From Flavobacterium sp. (GTDB taxonomy: Bacteria; Bacteroidota; Bacteroidia; Flavobacteriales; Flavobacteriaceae), in assembly GCF_004211145.1 (NCBI RefSeq), contig NZ_SEBS01000001.1, forward strand, positions 1 through 64,000: a DNA stretch of 64,000 nt. The letters are read 5' to 3'. Below the pieces are notes generated by a model. It worked only from the letters and a program-made list of their open reading frames with translations, was not told the DNA's origin and made no database searches. Of this stretch, positions 9,321 to 18,507 are shown piece after piece (the stretch's first letter is position 1; each line of letters begins with the position of its first letter). Position numbers and translations under genes: made by a program.

Positions 9321-10337
9321 AAATTCGGAGCCTTTCCCGAAATCACTCTTGACGTAAATCTTCTGGTTGTGCGCCTCGATCAGGTGTTTCACGATCGACA
9401 ATCCGAGGCCTGAACCGCCCGCGTCACGCGAACCGCTTTTATCGACTCGGAAGAAGCGTTCGAACAAGCGCGGGATGTACTGCTTTTCAATACCTTCGCC
9501 GTTGTCGTTGATGCGCACGATGATCTTGTCGTCGGTCAAATCTTCGATCGAAACTTCAGTTGAACCTTTGTCCTTGCCGTATTTGATCGAATTCATGACA
9601 AGATTTATGAGCACTTGTTCGATTTTTTCCTTGTCGGCGGTGACTTTGATCGGCATGCTGTAACGTTGGTCGAACAACAGCAAGATGTCTTTTTTGTTCG
9701 ACTCGATCTCGAGCAGATCGAAAACGTTCTGGATGAGTTTCACGATGTCGAATTCGTGTTCTTCCAAAACCAGGTCGCCCATTTCGAGTTTGGCGATCAT
9801 GTCGAGGTCGTTCACGATGTAGATCAATCGCTCGACTCCTTTCTCGGCGCGCTCGAGGTATTTTTTACGCACCGATTTGTCGTTCAACGCACCATCGAGC
9901 AACGTCGACAGATAACCTTGTACGGTAAACAAAGGCGTTTTCAACTCGTGTGAAACGTTGCCCAGGAACTCGCGTCGGTAGTCTTCGCGGATGCGCAACA
10001 TCTCGATTTCCATCTTCTTGTCGGTGGCGAATTTCTTGACCTCGCGCGTGAGCGTCGCCATATCGGTCGTCACGGGTTGGTCTTTGAACGTGCTCGCATC
10101 GAGGAAGGAAACGTCGTCGTAGATTCGTTTGACGCGCCTATAAATGAATTTTTCGACGCGATATTGCAAAACGAAAAAAGAAAATGCGCCCACCGAGAGC
10201 GCAAAATATAAACAAGGTACAAGCGAAAATTCAAAAAGCAACCAGGTGATGATGCCGAACAATCCTGTCGAAAACAAAGTGATGTATAACGATGACTTTA
10301 CGGCAAAACGGTATGTTTTCTTGAATTTTATCGCCAT
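9294..10337 (-). CDS. Sensor histidine kinase, PhoR-like
   Basis: FLGNVSHELKTPLFTVQGYLSTLLDGA; NLVMNSIKYG; DNGEGIEKQYIPRLFERFFRVDKSGSRDAGGSGLGLSIVKHLIEAH. Confidence 0.93.
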   Translation of the reverse strand: MAIKFKKTYRFAVKSSLYITLFSTGLFGIITWLLFEFSLVPCLYFALSVGAFSFFVLQYRVEKFIYRRVKRIYDDVSFLDASTFKDQPVTTDMATLTREVKKFATDKKMEIEMLRIREDYRREFLGNVSHELKTPLFTVQGYLSTLLDGALNDKSVRKKYLERAEKGVERLIYIVNDLDMIAKLEMGDLVLEEHEFDIVKLIQNVFDLLEIESNKKDILLLFDQRYSMPIKVTADKEKIEQVLINLVMNSIKYGKDKGSTEVSIEDLTDDKIIVRINDNGEGIEKQYIPRLFERFFRVDKSGSRDAGGSGLGLSIVKHLIEAHNQKIYVKSDFGKGSEFSFTLEKAK

Positions 10338-11021
10338 TTATACTTCAATCTTGTAGCCGACGCCTTTGATCGTCTTGAACAGCTCTTCACCGATTTTCTC
10401 GCGCAGTTTGCGAATGTGGACGTCGATCGTCCTGCCGCCAACGATGACTTCGTTACCCCAGACTTTGTCGAGGATTTCCTCGCGCTTGAATACTTTTCCG
10501 GGTTTTGATGCGAGCAGGTAGAACAATTCGAATTCTTTGCGAGGCAAGATGATTTCCTTGTCGTCCTTGACGATCTTGTATTCTTCGCGGTTGATTTCGA
10601 TGCCGCCAACGTTCAAGGTTTCAGGATTTTTGCCTTCGTCCTTCAGGCGACGCAACAATGCTTTGACTTTGCTGACAAGCAATTTCGGCTTGATCGGTTT
10701 GGTGATGTAATCGTCGGCGCCGGCGTCAAAACCTGCGACCTGGGAATAATCTTCAGAACGAGCGGTCAAAAAAGTTATGATAACGTTACTGAGTTCGGGA
10801 ATCTTGCGAATCGCTTCGGTCGCTTCCATGCCGTCCATTTCGGGCATCATGACATCCATAATGATGAGTTGAGGCAACTCTTTTTTCGCCTTCGCGATGG
10901 CTTCGCGGCCATTCTCGGCGGTTGATATCTGATAGCCTTCCTGAGCGAGGTTGTAGCCCACAATTTCCAGGATGTCCGGTTCGTCGTCGACCAATAAAAT
11001 CCTGATTTCTTTTTTCTTCAT
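10338..11021 (-). CDS. OmpR/PhoB-family response regulator
   Basis: VDDEPDILEIV...IIMDVMMPEMDGMEATEAIR...TKPIKPKLL; winged-helix RTIDVHIRKLREKIGEELFKTIKGVGYKIEV. Confidence 0.94.
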   Translation of the reverse strand: MKKKEIRILLVDDEPDILEIVGYNLAQEGYQISTAENGREAIAKAKKELPQLIIMDVMMPEMDGMEATEAIRKIPELSNVIITFLTARSEDYSQVAGFDAGADDYITKPIKPKLLVSKVKALLRRLKDEGKNPETLNVGGIEINREEYKIVKDDKEIILPRKEFELFYLLASKPGKVFKREEILDKVWGNEVIVGGRTIDVHIRKLREKIGEELFKTIKGVGYKIEV

Positions 11022-11135
11022 GTTAGTAGAAAGTTGGGTTTGCGGCTGTAAAAGTAAAGATAAAAAAATCCGTCAAATGGCGGTTAACCATTATTTAATA
11101 TGTTAACAATTAGGTAATCTTAAGCCAACTAAAAG

Positions 11136-11151
11136 GTAACGGGCGCGTAAC
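11136..11151. promoter_or_regulatory. Direct repeat GTAAC-N6-GTAAC (11-bp period) upstream of the TonB receptor
   Basis: ggtaacgggcgcgtaac read directly; same motif upstream of the next gene at 14030-14045. Confidence 0.5.
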
Positions 11152-11206
11152 ATCGCCTTTAAAAGCGCACCCGTACTTTGCGCCAAAATAAAAAACAGAC
11201 ATTCTG

Positions 11207-13957
11207 ATGAGAAATCAACTCACACTTTTATTGGTATTGCTTTTTTCGGCGATCGGATTTGCCCAAAAGGGAACCGTTACGGGAACGCTGACCGATAAAG
11301 ACCTTAACAACGAACCGCTTCCATTTGCGAACGTCATCGTTAAAGGTACAACTAATGGAACGACTACCGATAACGACGGAAAGTACACGCTCATGCTCGA
11401 GCCTGGAACGTACGTTATCGAATTCAGCTTTTTGGGTTATGAGACTTTAACGGAAAACGTCACCGTGGTTGCGGGACAAACCGTAACCGTGGACAAAGTC
11501 CTGGGCGCCGGAAGTTACACGCTTCAGGACGTTAAAGTACAATCGCAGGTGAATCGCGAGAAGGAATCGGCGTTGCTTTTGGAACAACAAAAATCGGTTA
11601 CGATCACACAACAGATCGGAGCCCAGGAATTGACGCGAAAAGGTGTCAGCGACGCGGCCGCGGCCGTTACCAAAGTGACCGGAATTTCACGTCAAGACGG
11701 AGCCAGCGGAATCTATGTCCGCGGATTGGGCGACCGTTATAACAGCACGACGTTGAACGGATTGCCGTTGCCATCAAACGAACCGACGAACAAAAACGTT
11801 TCGTTGGATTTGTTTTCGACCGACGTTATCCAATCGGTGGGCGTTTCCAAAACCTGGTATACCGATTTATATGGTGACGTTGGCGGCGCGAACATCGACA
11901 TCGTTTCCAAAGAACACAGCGGGAAAACGAAATTGAACATCGAAGTCGGAAGCGGCATCAACAGTTACGCGTTCGACAGCAACAATTTTAAAGTGGCCGA
12001 CGGCATACAGAAATCAGGTTTCTTCGACGTTAAAAAACCGAACGATCTCACGACGTACCAATTCGAAAACAAATGGACGCCGGGCCGCGATTCGAATCCG
12101 GTCGACATGAACCTTGGGATTTCAGGCGGAACGAGCTTTAAGGTCGGTGAAGAAGGAAAACTGAATGTTTTCGGGACGGCTTCATTCGAGAACGGTTACA
12201 ACCTTAAGAAAGGTAGCCAGCTCAACATCGGGAACACGAACGACAACATCATCGAGAATTTCTTCGACGTCAACAAATACGAGTACAGCACGAAAACGAC
12301 AGGAATGGCGAATTTGGCGTACCGAATCAACAAAGACCACAAGATCAAATTCAACACGGTTTTCATCAACGCTTCAAGAAGCAGCGTGAACGAATATGAT
12401 TTCACGAACGAGAACGGATCGCCGAGTTTCACGCGACAAACCATCAACGAGCAGAACAAATTGTTCGTAAACCAATTGCTTGGCGAGAACAAACTTTCAG
12501 ATCGTTTGGATTTGGATTGGGGCGCGTCTTTCGGGAAAATCACATCAGAAATGCCGGATCGTTCTACAATCGTCTTGGTTGAAGGCGCGAACGGATTCAT
12601 TTTCAACACGAACACCCAGTCGACGAACAACCGTTATTTCCAGAAACTCGACGAGACTGAAATCTCAGGAAAAGCGGTCGCTGCCTACAAACTGTTCAAG
12701 AAAGCCGATTCGGACGAATACAAGGGAAAATTGACGTTCGGTTACAACGGACGTTTCAAGAAACGTGATTTCGAAGCGACGCAATACAACTTCCGCATCA
12801 ACGGATCGGTTCCCGTGACTGAAGATACGGTTGACAGTTTCCTGAACGCGACGAACCAATCGCAGTCGAACAACGAGCAGAACACGTTCCGTATCCTAAC
12901 AGGACGTAACGCGGGAAGTTTGGTGCCGTTTACGTACAATCCTGAAGTGAACATCCACACAGGTTTGGTGAACTTCGAACACTCGCCATCAGACAAATTC
13001 ACGTACTCTATCGGTGTTCGCGCTGAAAAGGTATTGCAGGAAATGGAATGGGATACGAATATCGCGCTTCCCAACGTGAACTTCGACGATGCGAAAATCG
13101 ACGAGCTTTACATTCTTCCTGTCGCGACCGTAAAATATGCGGTGAACGACAAATCGAACCTTCGTGCGGTTGCGAGCAAGACGTATACGTTGCCACAGTT
13201 CGTGGAGAAAGCGCCGTTCCGTTTTGAAGTGGTCGGTGAAAGTACGGTCGGTAATGCGTTCTTGAAACCGTCGGACAACTACAACCTCGATTTGAAATGG
13301 GAAATGTTCCCTGAAAAAGACGAGTTGATCTCGTTGACAGGTTTCGGAAAATACATCATCGACCCGATCTCAAAAGCGCGCCTGAACTCGGCTTTGAACG
13401 ACAATACATTCGTGAACGCCGGCGACAATGCTTTCGTGGTCGGAGCGGAATTCGAAATCAGGAAGAACGTTTGGCAAGTAGAGGAAATCCAAAGCTTGAG
13501 CGTAGGTTTCAACGCGACATATATGTATTCGGAGCAAAAATTGAATTCGGAAAAAGTCGCTGCCGAAACCAACAATACGATTTCTGTAAGCTTCAACGGA
13601 GACAAAGACGGTTTGCAAGGTGCGTCGCCTTTGTTGTTGAACGCCGACGTTTCGTACCGCTTCGAAAAAGGTGATTTCCGCCCGACACTGACTTTGGTCG
13701 GAAACTATTTCCACGACAGGATCTACTCGTTGGGTAACATCCAATCAGGCGGAAACGTGATGGAAAAAGGGATCCCGACGTTGAACTTCATCTCGAGTTA
13801 TGAAATCGGCGACCACTGGAACATCAGCTTGAACCTAAAGAATATCCTGAACGCTAAAATCGAGCGTTACCAGGAAAACGCGCAAGGTGATTTCACTACG
13901 TATTCTTACAAGACCGGATCTGACTTCAGCCTCGGCATCAAATACAGTATTTTCTAA
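11207..13957 (+). CDS. TonB-dependent receptor with N-terminal carboxypeptidase-like regulatory domain
   Basis: Signal peptide; GTVTGTLTDKDLNNEPLPFANVIVKGTTNGTTTDNDGKYTL; plug GIYVRGLGDRYNSTTLNGLPLPS; C-terminal barrel. Confidence 0.95.
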   Translation: MRNQLTLLLVLLFSAIGFAQKGTVTGTLTDKDLNNEPLPFANVIVKGTTNGTTTDNDGKYTLMLEPGTYVIEFSFLGYETLTENVTVVAGQTVTVDKVLGAGSYTLQDVKVQSQVNREKESALLLEQQKSVTITQQIGAQELTRKGVSDAAAAVTKVTGISRQDGASGIYVRGLGDRYNSTTLNGLPLPSNEPTNKNVSLDLFSTDVIQSVGVSKTWYTDLYGDVGGANIDIVSKEHSGKTKLNIEVGSGINSYAFDSNNFKVADGIQKSGFFDVKKPNDLTTYQFENKWTPGRDSNPVDMNLGISGGTSFKVGEEGKLNVFGTASFENGYNLKKGSQLNIGNTNDNIIENFFDVNKYEYSTKTTGMANLAYRINKDHKIKFNTVFINASRSSVNEYDFTNENGSPSFTRQTINEQNKLFVNQLLGENKLSDRLDLDWGASFGKITSEMPDRSTIVLVEGANGFIFNTNTQSTNNRYFQKLDETEISGKAVAAYKLFKKADSDEYKGKLTFGYNGRFKKRDFEATQYNFRINGSVPVTEDTVDSFLNATNQSQSNNEQNTFRILTGRNAGSLVPFTYNPEVNIHTGLVNFEHSPSDKFTYSIGVRAEKVLQEMEWDTNIALPNVNFDDAKIDELYILPVATVKYAVNDKSNLRAVASKTYTLPQFVEKAPFRFEVVGESTVGNAFLKPSDNYNLDLKWEMFPEKDELISLTGFGKYIIDPISKARLNSALNDNTFVNAGDNAFVVGAEFEIRKNVWQVEEIQSLSVGFNATYMYSEQKLNSEKVAAETNNTISVSFNGDKDGLQGASPLLLNADVSYRFEKGDFRPTLTLVGNYFHDRIYSLGNIQSGGNVMEKGIPTLNFISSYEIGDHWNISLNLKNILNAKIERYQENAQGDFTTYSYKTGSDFSLGIKYSIF

Positions 13958-13982
13958 TTCGATCTCAGAATCTACAGGAACG

Positions 13983-14006
13983 AGCGGCTCAAAAGGCCGC
14001 TTTTTT
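13983..14006 (+). terminator. Rho-independent-type terminator of the TonB receptor
   Basis: AGCGGC-tcaaaag-GCCGCT followed by a T run. Confidence 0.75.
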
Positions 14007-14029
14007 CGTTTAACGCCGGCGCAACATTC

Positions 14030-14045
14030 GTAACGTTACGGTAAC
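14030..14045. promoter_or_regulatory. Direct repeat GTAAC-N6-GTAAC (11-bp period)
   Basis: cgtaacgttacggtaac read directly, plus GGTTAACC at 14083-14090. Confidence 0.5.
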
Positions 14046-14155
14046 GATTTTTGCGCTTTAGAATAACCTTTAAATAAAATGAGGTTAACCGTGAAAAAGA
14101 ATGTGTGACGCATCTTTGCGGTAATAAATCTAACAACGAAAATTACTCAAGAAAA

Positions 14156-15292
14156 ATGAAAAAATTAGTATTAAGCCTAGCTATTTTGGCAACGATTTTC
14201 ACAGGATGCGGAAGCGACGACAGTAACCCGGGACCTGTAGTTCCAACGACTGGAGAGCTTTCAGGAAACATCACTGAAGACATGACTTTGAACGCTGGAA
14301 CTTTGTATACACTTAGAGGTGCAACTTACGTTAAAGAAGGCGTTACACTAACTATCCCTGCAGGAACACGCATCGAAGCTGATGCCGCTTTCCAGGAAGT
14401 TGCTTTCCTTGCCGTTGAAAAAGGTGGAAAGATCCTTGCTCAGGGAACTGCTGAAAACCCGATCGTTTTCACATCGAACGCTGCTTCACCTGCGCCACAG
14501 GATTGGGGAGGTTTGGTAATCTGCGGTAACGCTGTGACTAACTTGGGAACTAACGTTCAGGCAGAAGTTACAGGTTTGACTTACGGTGGAACAAACGCTG
14601 CTGACAACTCTGGTATTTTCTCGCATATCATCGTCGAGTACTCTGGAAACTTGATCAACGACGAAGCTGAATTCAACGGAGTTACTTTCTATGCTGTCGG
14701 TTCAGGAACAACTGTAAACAACATTTTGGTTTATCAAGGTTCTGATGACGGATTCGAGTGGTTCGGTGGTTCGGTAAATGCTACTAATTTGGCTGCTATC
14801 GGATGTCAGGATGATTCTTTCGACTGGACTGAAGGATGGAACGGAACTGCTTCCAACTTGTATTCAGACCAATCGACTGCTATCGCTGCTTCAGCTGACA
14901 GCCGTGGTGTAGAGGCTGACAACAATACTACGAACCCGCTTTTGGCTCCGATTTCTTCACCGACTTTGTCTAACATCACTTTGATCGGACGCGGACTTGC
15001 TGACGTAGCTAAAGAAGGTGGAATGTGGTTGCGTCGTGGAACTCACGCTACTGTAACGAATGCTTACATCGCCAACTTCAACAGTACGGCTTCAGGTGCA
15101 GGTTTCGGAATCAACTTTGACGGTACGGATTCACAGACTTTCTTTACTGCCAACCCATTGCAAAACGTAACGATCACTGACGTTACAACAGCCGACAACC
15201 TTTCAGGTGCAGGTTACCAAGCTACGACTACTGCGACAGGTGCAGGTTCAGGAGCGGCTCAACCAACTTGGATGGACTGGATGGGCTTGTAA
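14156..15292 (+). CDS. Exported lipoprotein, likely parallel beta-helix; downstream of the TonB receptor
   Basis: Lipobox LATIFTGCGSDD; repetitive beta-rich ETLTIPAGTRIEA...GGKILAQGTAENPIVFTS; start taken at MKKLVLSLA. Confidence 0.8.
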   Translation: MKKLVLSLAILATIFTGCGSDDSNPGPVVPTTGELSGNITEDMTLNAGTLYTLRGATYVKEGVTLTIPAGTRIEADAAFQEVAFLAVEKGGKILAQGTAENPIVFTSNAASPAPQDWGGLVICGNAVTNLGTNVQAEVTGLTYGGTNAADNSGIFSHIIVEYSGNLINDEAEFNGVTFYAVGSGTTVNNILVYQGSDDGFEWFGGSVNATNLAAIGCQDDSFDWTEGWNGTASNLYSDQSTAIAASADSRGVEADNNTTNPLLAPISSPTLSNITLIGRGLADVAKEGGMWLRRGTHATVTNAYIANFNSTASGAGFGINFDGTDSQTFFTANPLQNVTITDVTTADNLSGAGYQATTTATGAGSGAAQPTWMDWMGL

Positions 15293-15311
15293 TAACTAGC
15301 TGATCATCAAT

Positions 15312-15346
15312 AAAAAACGCCCCTTTATCGAGGGGCGTTTATTTTT
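15312..15346 (+). terminator. Rho-independent-type terminator
   Basis: aaaaaACGCCCCtttatcgaGGGGCGTttatttt. Confidence 0.8.
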
Positions 15347-15397
15347 GGCTTTATTTTTGGATTTACTTTTGTACTTTTACAAAACCAAATCACACCA

Positions 15398-15694
15398 ATG
15401 GCAAAAAATTACTTTTATATTGTACTTTTCTTCCTTTTCTTTTCAGTAGCCGCATCGGCTCAGGAAGGTAAAGAGTTAGGTTTCTACCCTAACCCTGTGA
15501 GCAACGGTAAAATTTATATTACCTCTAAAACCGCTCTGGACAAGGAAGTTACCATCTTCAACGTACTCGGCAAACAGGTTTTGCAGCAAATGGTAAGCAA
15601 GGAGCTCAGCATCTCATCGCTTTCACCCGGAGTGTATATCGTAAAAATTAGAGAAGGCGAAACGATCGCCACGAGAAAACTGATAGTCAAGTAA
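15398..15694 (+). CDS. 98-aa exported protein consisting almost entirely of a T9SS type A sorting domain
   Basis: Signal peptide FFSVAASAQ directly followed by LGFYPNPVSNGKIYI...VTIFNVLGKQV...LSPGVYIVKIREGETIATRKLIVK. Confidence 0.85.
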   Translation: MAKNYFYIVLFFLFFSVAASAQEGKELGFYPNPVSNGKIYITSKTALDKEVTIFNVLGKQVLQQMVSKELSISSLSPGVYIVKIREGETIATRKLIVK

Positions 15695-15703
15695 TTCTGA
15701 CAG

Positions 15704-15731
15704 CAATCCCGAACGAAATTCGGGATTTTTT
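15704..15731 (+). terminator. Rho-independent-type terminator
   Basis: AATCCCGAAcgaaaTTCGGGATTttttaa. Confidence 0.75.
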
Positions 15732-15777
15732 AATATATATTTTACATCGAAAAATTTCCTCGACAAAGATTAGTGGT

Positions 15778-15785
15778 TATCTTTG
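15778..15785 (+). promoter_or_regulatory. Bacteroidetes-type -7 element TATCTTTG
   Basis: Match to TAnnTTTG close upstream of the 15810/15813 start. Confidence 0.4.
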
Positions 15786-15809
15786 CAAAAAAAACGTACT
15801 AAATCTAAT

Positions 15810-16799
15810 ATGATGAAAAAAATCTACTCATTTACATTACTACTTGCATCTTTGGCCAGCTTCGCTCAGGCTACCGATGATTTTACAGGTGCAGAATCTT
15901 CTACTTTGGTTGACAATGGATGGGCGCACCACAGTGGAGCTACGACAGGTCAATTGATCACTATTGGTGGAAACCTGGCTTATGCAGGAATCTCTAACGG
16001 CGGAAACTCAACGATGATCGTTGCAGGAAACGGAGAAGACGTAAACCGTCCCGTTGGAAATCTTTCCGGAACCGTATATTACTCTTTGATCCTGCAACTT
16101 AACAATGCCGATGGATTAAACCTCAACTCAACAACAGGAGATTATTTCCTTTCTCTTGGAACTGCTGCCGGAGCAAACGTAACAGGTTTACCTGCGCGTT
16201 TGTACGTAAAAGCAGGATCTGTTGCAGGTACTTACAATCTGGGTGTCTTGAACAACAGCGGCGGAATTGCAACTCCAACATACGCGACACAAGATTTGAC
16301 TACGGCAAATGTTTTCGTTGTAGTGAAATACGATCTTGGAACAAACACGGCTTCATTGTTCATCAACCCTGCTATCGGCGGTGCTGAAGGAACAGCTGCG
16401 GCTACAAACACTACCGGAACTACTGCTGCTCCTACTCAAATTTTGAGCGTAGCCATCCGTCAAGGCGGAAACGCTACAGCGGGAACAGGAAACTTCATCC
16501 TCGATACTATCCGCGTTGGATCGACTTGGTCTTTCGTAACTGGCGGAACGCTTGGTGTTGCCGACAAAAACATCGCAGGTTTGAAACTTTATCCTAACCC
16601 GGTAACAGGAGGAACGTTGAACGTCCAAACTGACCTGAACGATACTAAAGAAGTCGCTATCTTCGACATCCTTGGAAAACAAGTCGTTAAAGCGACGACT
16701 GAATCAGCGGTAAACGTGTCTTCATTGAAAACTGGCGTTTACGTCGTGAAAATCACCGAAGCCGGAAAAACTGCAACCCGCAAATTAGTGATCAAGTAA
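15810..16799 (+). CDS. Secreted protein with T9SS type A sorting domain
   Basis: Signal peptide; C-terminus LKLYPNPVTGGTLNVQTDLNDTKEVAIFDILGKQVVKA...LKTGVYVVKITEAGKTATRKLVIK. Confidence 0.88.
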   Translation: MMKKIYSFTLLLASLASFAQATDDFTGAESSTLVDNGWAHHSGATTGQLITIGGNLAYAGISNGGNSTMIVAGNGEDVNRPVGNLSGTVYYSLILQLNNADGLNLNSTTGDYFLSLGTAAGANVTGLPARLYVKAGSVAGTYNLGVLNNSGGIATPTYATQDLTTANVFVVVKYDLGTNTASLFINPAIGGAEGTAAATNTTGTTAAPTQILSVAIRQGGNATAGTGNFILDTIRVGSTWSFVTGGTLGVADKNIAGLKLYPNPVTGGTLNVQTDLNDTKEVAIFDILGKQVVKATTESAVNVSSLKTGVYVVKITEAGKTATRKLVIK

Positions 16800-16818
16800 T
16801 CACTTTTCCATATCAACT

Positions 16819-16848
16819 AAAAGCCTCGAATTTCGGGGCTTTTTTTAT
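16819..16848 (+). terminator. Rho-independent-type terminator
   Basis: AAGCCtCGAatTTCGgGGCTTtttttatttt. Confidence 0.7.
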
Positions 16849-16869
16849 TTTACTTACTTTTGTCAGACC

Positions 16870-17850
16870 TTGATACCAACTACCGACATCTTCGCCATCG
16901 CCTCCCAAAAACAGTTTGAGAAAACAGCGCTCAAGGTGTTTCGATACCAATATGAGAACAACTTTGTATATCGCGAATTCTGTGATTTTTTGAAGGTCGA
17001 CAAGGGCGAAGTAAAAACGCTTGCACAAATTCCATTCTTACCGATCCAATTCTTCAAAAGCCACGACGTGCTCACGGGCGACGCGTCGGTACAGGAAACA
17101 TTTACAAGTTCAGGAACTACCGGAATCCAGACGAGCCGACATTTGGTAACCGACGTTTCGCTGTACGAACAAAGTTTCCGACAGGCGTTCTCGCAATTCT
17201 ACGGCAACATTGAAGATTACGTCGTTTTGGCTTTATTGCCGAGCTATCTCGAACGCGAAGGTTCATCGCTGATCTACATGGTCGAAGATCTGATCTCGGC
17301 GAGCAACAATCCCGATAGCGGATTCTATCTGCACAATTACGACGAACTCATACAAAAACTGACATCGCTTGATGCGTCGGGGCAAAACGTCTTGCTCATC
17401 GGCGTCACGTATGCGTTGCTCGATTTGATCGAAAAACAACAATTTGCACTCAAGAATACCGTTATCATGGAAACCGGCGGCATGAAAGGCAAACGCAAGG
17501 AAATGATCCGAGAGGAATTGCACGAGATTTTGTGCGATGGTTTCGGCGTTTTTTCAATCCATTCCGAATACGGCATGACCGAATTATTATCGCAAGCCTA
17601 TTCGCTCGGCGACGGCGTTTTCGAATGTCCGAACTGGATGCACATTTTGATCCGGGATACTGAAGACGCGCTTTCATACGTCGATTCGGGAAAAACCGGC
17701 GGCGTGAACGTAATCGATTTGGCGAACATCAACTCGTGTTCATTCATCGCGACACAAGATCTCGGTAAAAAATATGCCGATGGAAGTTTTGAAGTTTTAG
17801 GCCGTTTCGACAATTCCGACATTCGTGGCTGTAATTTGATGGTTTTATGA
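16870..17850 (+). CDS. LuxE/PaaK-like acyl-protein synthetase / acyltransferase
   Basis: ETFTSSGTTGIQTSRH motif, EYGMTELLSQAYS, GCNLMVL C-terminus. Confidence 0.85.
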   Translation: MIPTTDIFAIASQKQFEKTALKVFRYQYENNFVYREFCDFLKVDKGEVKTLAQIPFLPIQFFKSHDVLTGDASVQETFTSSGTTGIQTSRHLVTDVSLYEQSFRQAFSQFYGNIEDYVVLALLPSYLEREGSSLIYMVEDLISASNNPDSGFYLHNYDELIQKLTSLDASGQNVLLIGVTYALLDLIEKQQFALKNTVIMETGGMKGKRKEMIREELHEILCDGFGVFSIHSEYGMTELLSQAYSLGDGVFECPNWMHILIRDTEDALSYVDSGKTGGVNVIDLANINSCSFIATQDLGKKYADGSFEVLGRFDNSDIRGCNLMVL

Positions 17851-18506
17851 TGAAATGGCTTTTGATTTTGCTGGTTTCCACAGGATGTTTTGCGCAACGT
17901 CCGCTGGAACTCATACTCGATTCGATCAAAACCGACAATTCGAATCCCGAATCCCGAACGTTCCACCTTTCGTATCACATCACAAACAACACCAATAAAC
18001 CCGCGACATTTTTCCTCAGAACCGACCATATCGTTCCGGTTGTGGCAAGTTCGATGTCGCATTGCCCGCATTATAAATTGTACCAAAACGGGAATTCGGT
18101 TGACGTTTCGGGAATATTTTCGGTGCCGAATTCGCGCAATCTTACACACGAACAACATCTCAAACTCCAGGATTCGTTGCGCGAGATCTCATCGAATCCC
18201 GAGACTTGGAAAAAACGCATGAGCGAAAGCATCACAAAAAGCAAAACTACGCTCGCTGCCGGTGAGACGCGCTCTTTTAAGATCGATCTGCGCTGGGACA
18301 GAAAACGCTTTCAAAAAAACGACGAGAACGATTATTATTTGGAACCCGACGGCAAATTCGAGCTCGAACTTTCCATGCATTTGATGCGAGACGAGCTCGT
18401 GAACCGAATGACTGCCAACGACTACGAATTGGCCCTTAAGGACCCTGATTTCATCAAAGGCTGGTTTACCTCGAACCGATTGCCGGTTGATTTGTCGGGA
18501 CAATAA
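17847..18506 (+). CDS. Exported hypothetical protein (tandem paralogue 1)
   Basis: Signal peptide; overlaps the preceding stop; shares SSMSHCPHYKLYQ / ETRSFKIDLRWDRK pattern with the next ORF. Confidence 0.75.
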   Translation: MMKWLLILLVSTGCFAQRPLELILDSIKTDNSNPESRTFHLSYHITNNTNKPATFFLRTDHIVPVVASSMSHCPHYKLYQNGNSVDVSGIFSVPNSRNLTHEQHLKLQDSLREISSNPETWKKRMSESITKSKTTLAAGETRSFKIDLRWDRKRFQKNDENDYYLEPDGKFELELSMHLMRDELVNRMTANDYELALKDPDFIKGWFTSNRLPVDLSGQ

Positions 18507-18507
18507 C

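Noticed and set aside
16870-17850. Bioluminescence (lux) locus
   Set aside because: Only a LuxE/PaaK-like gene is present; no luxA/B/C/D homologues in the window.
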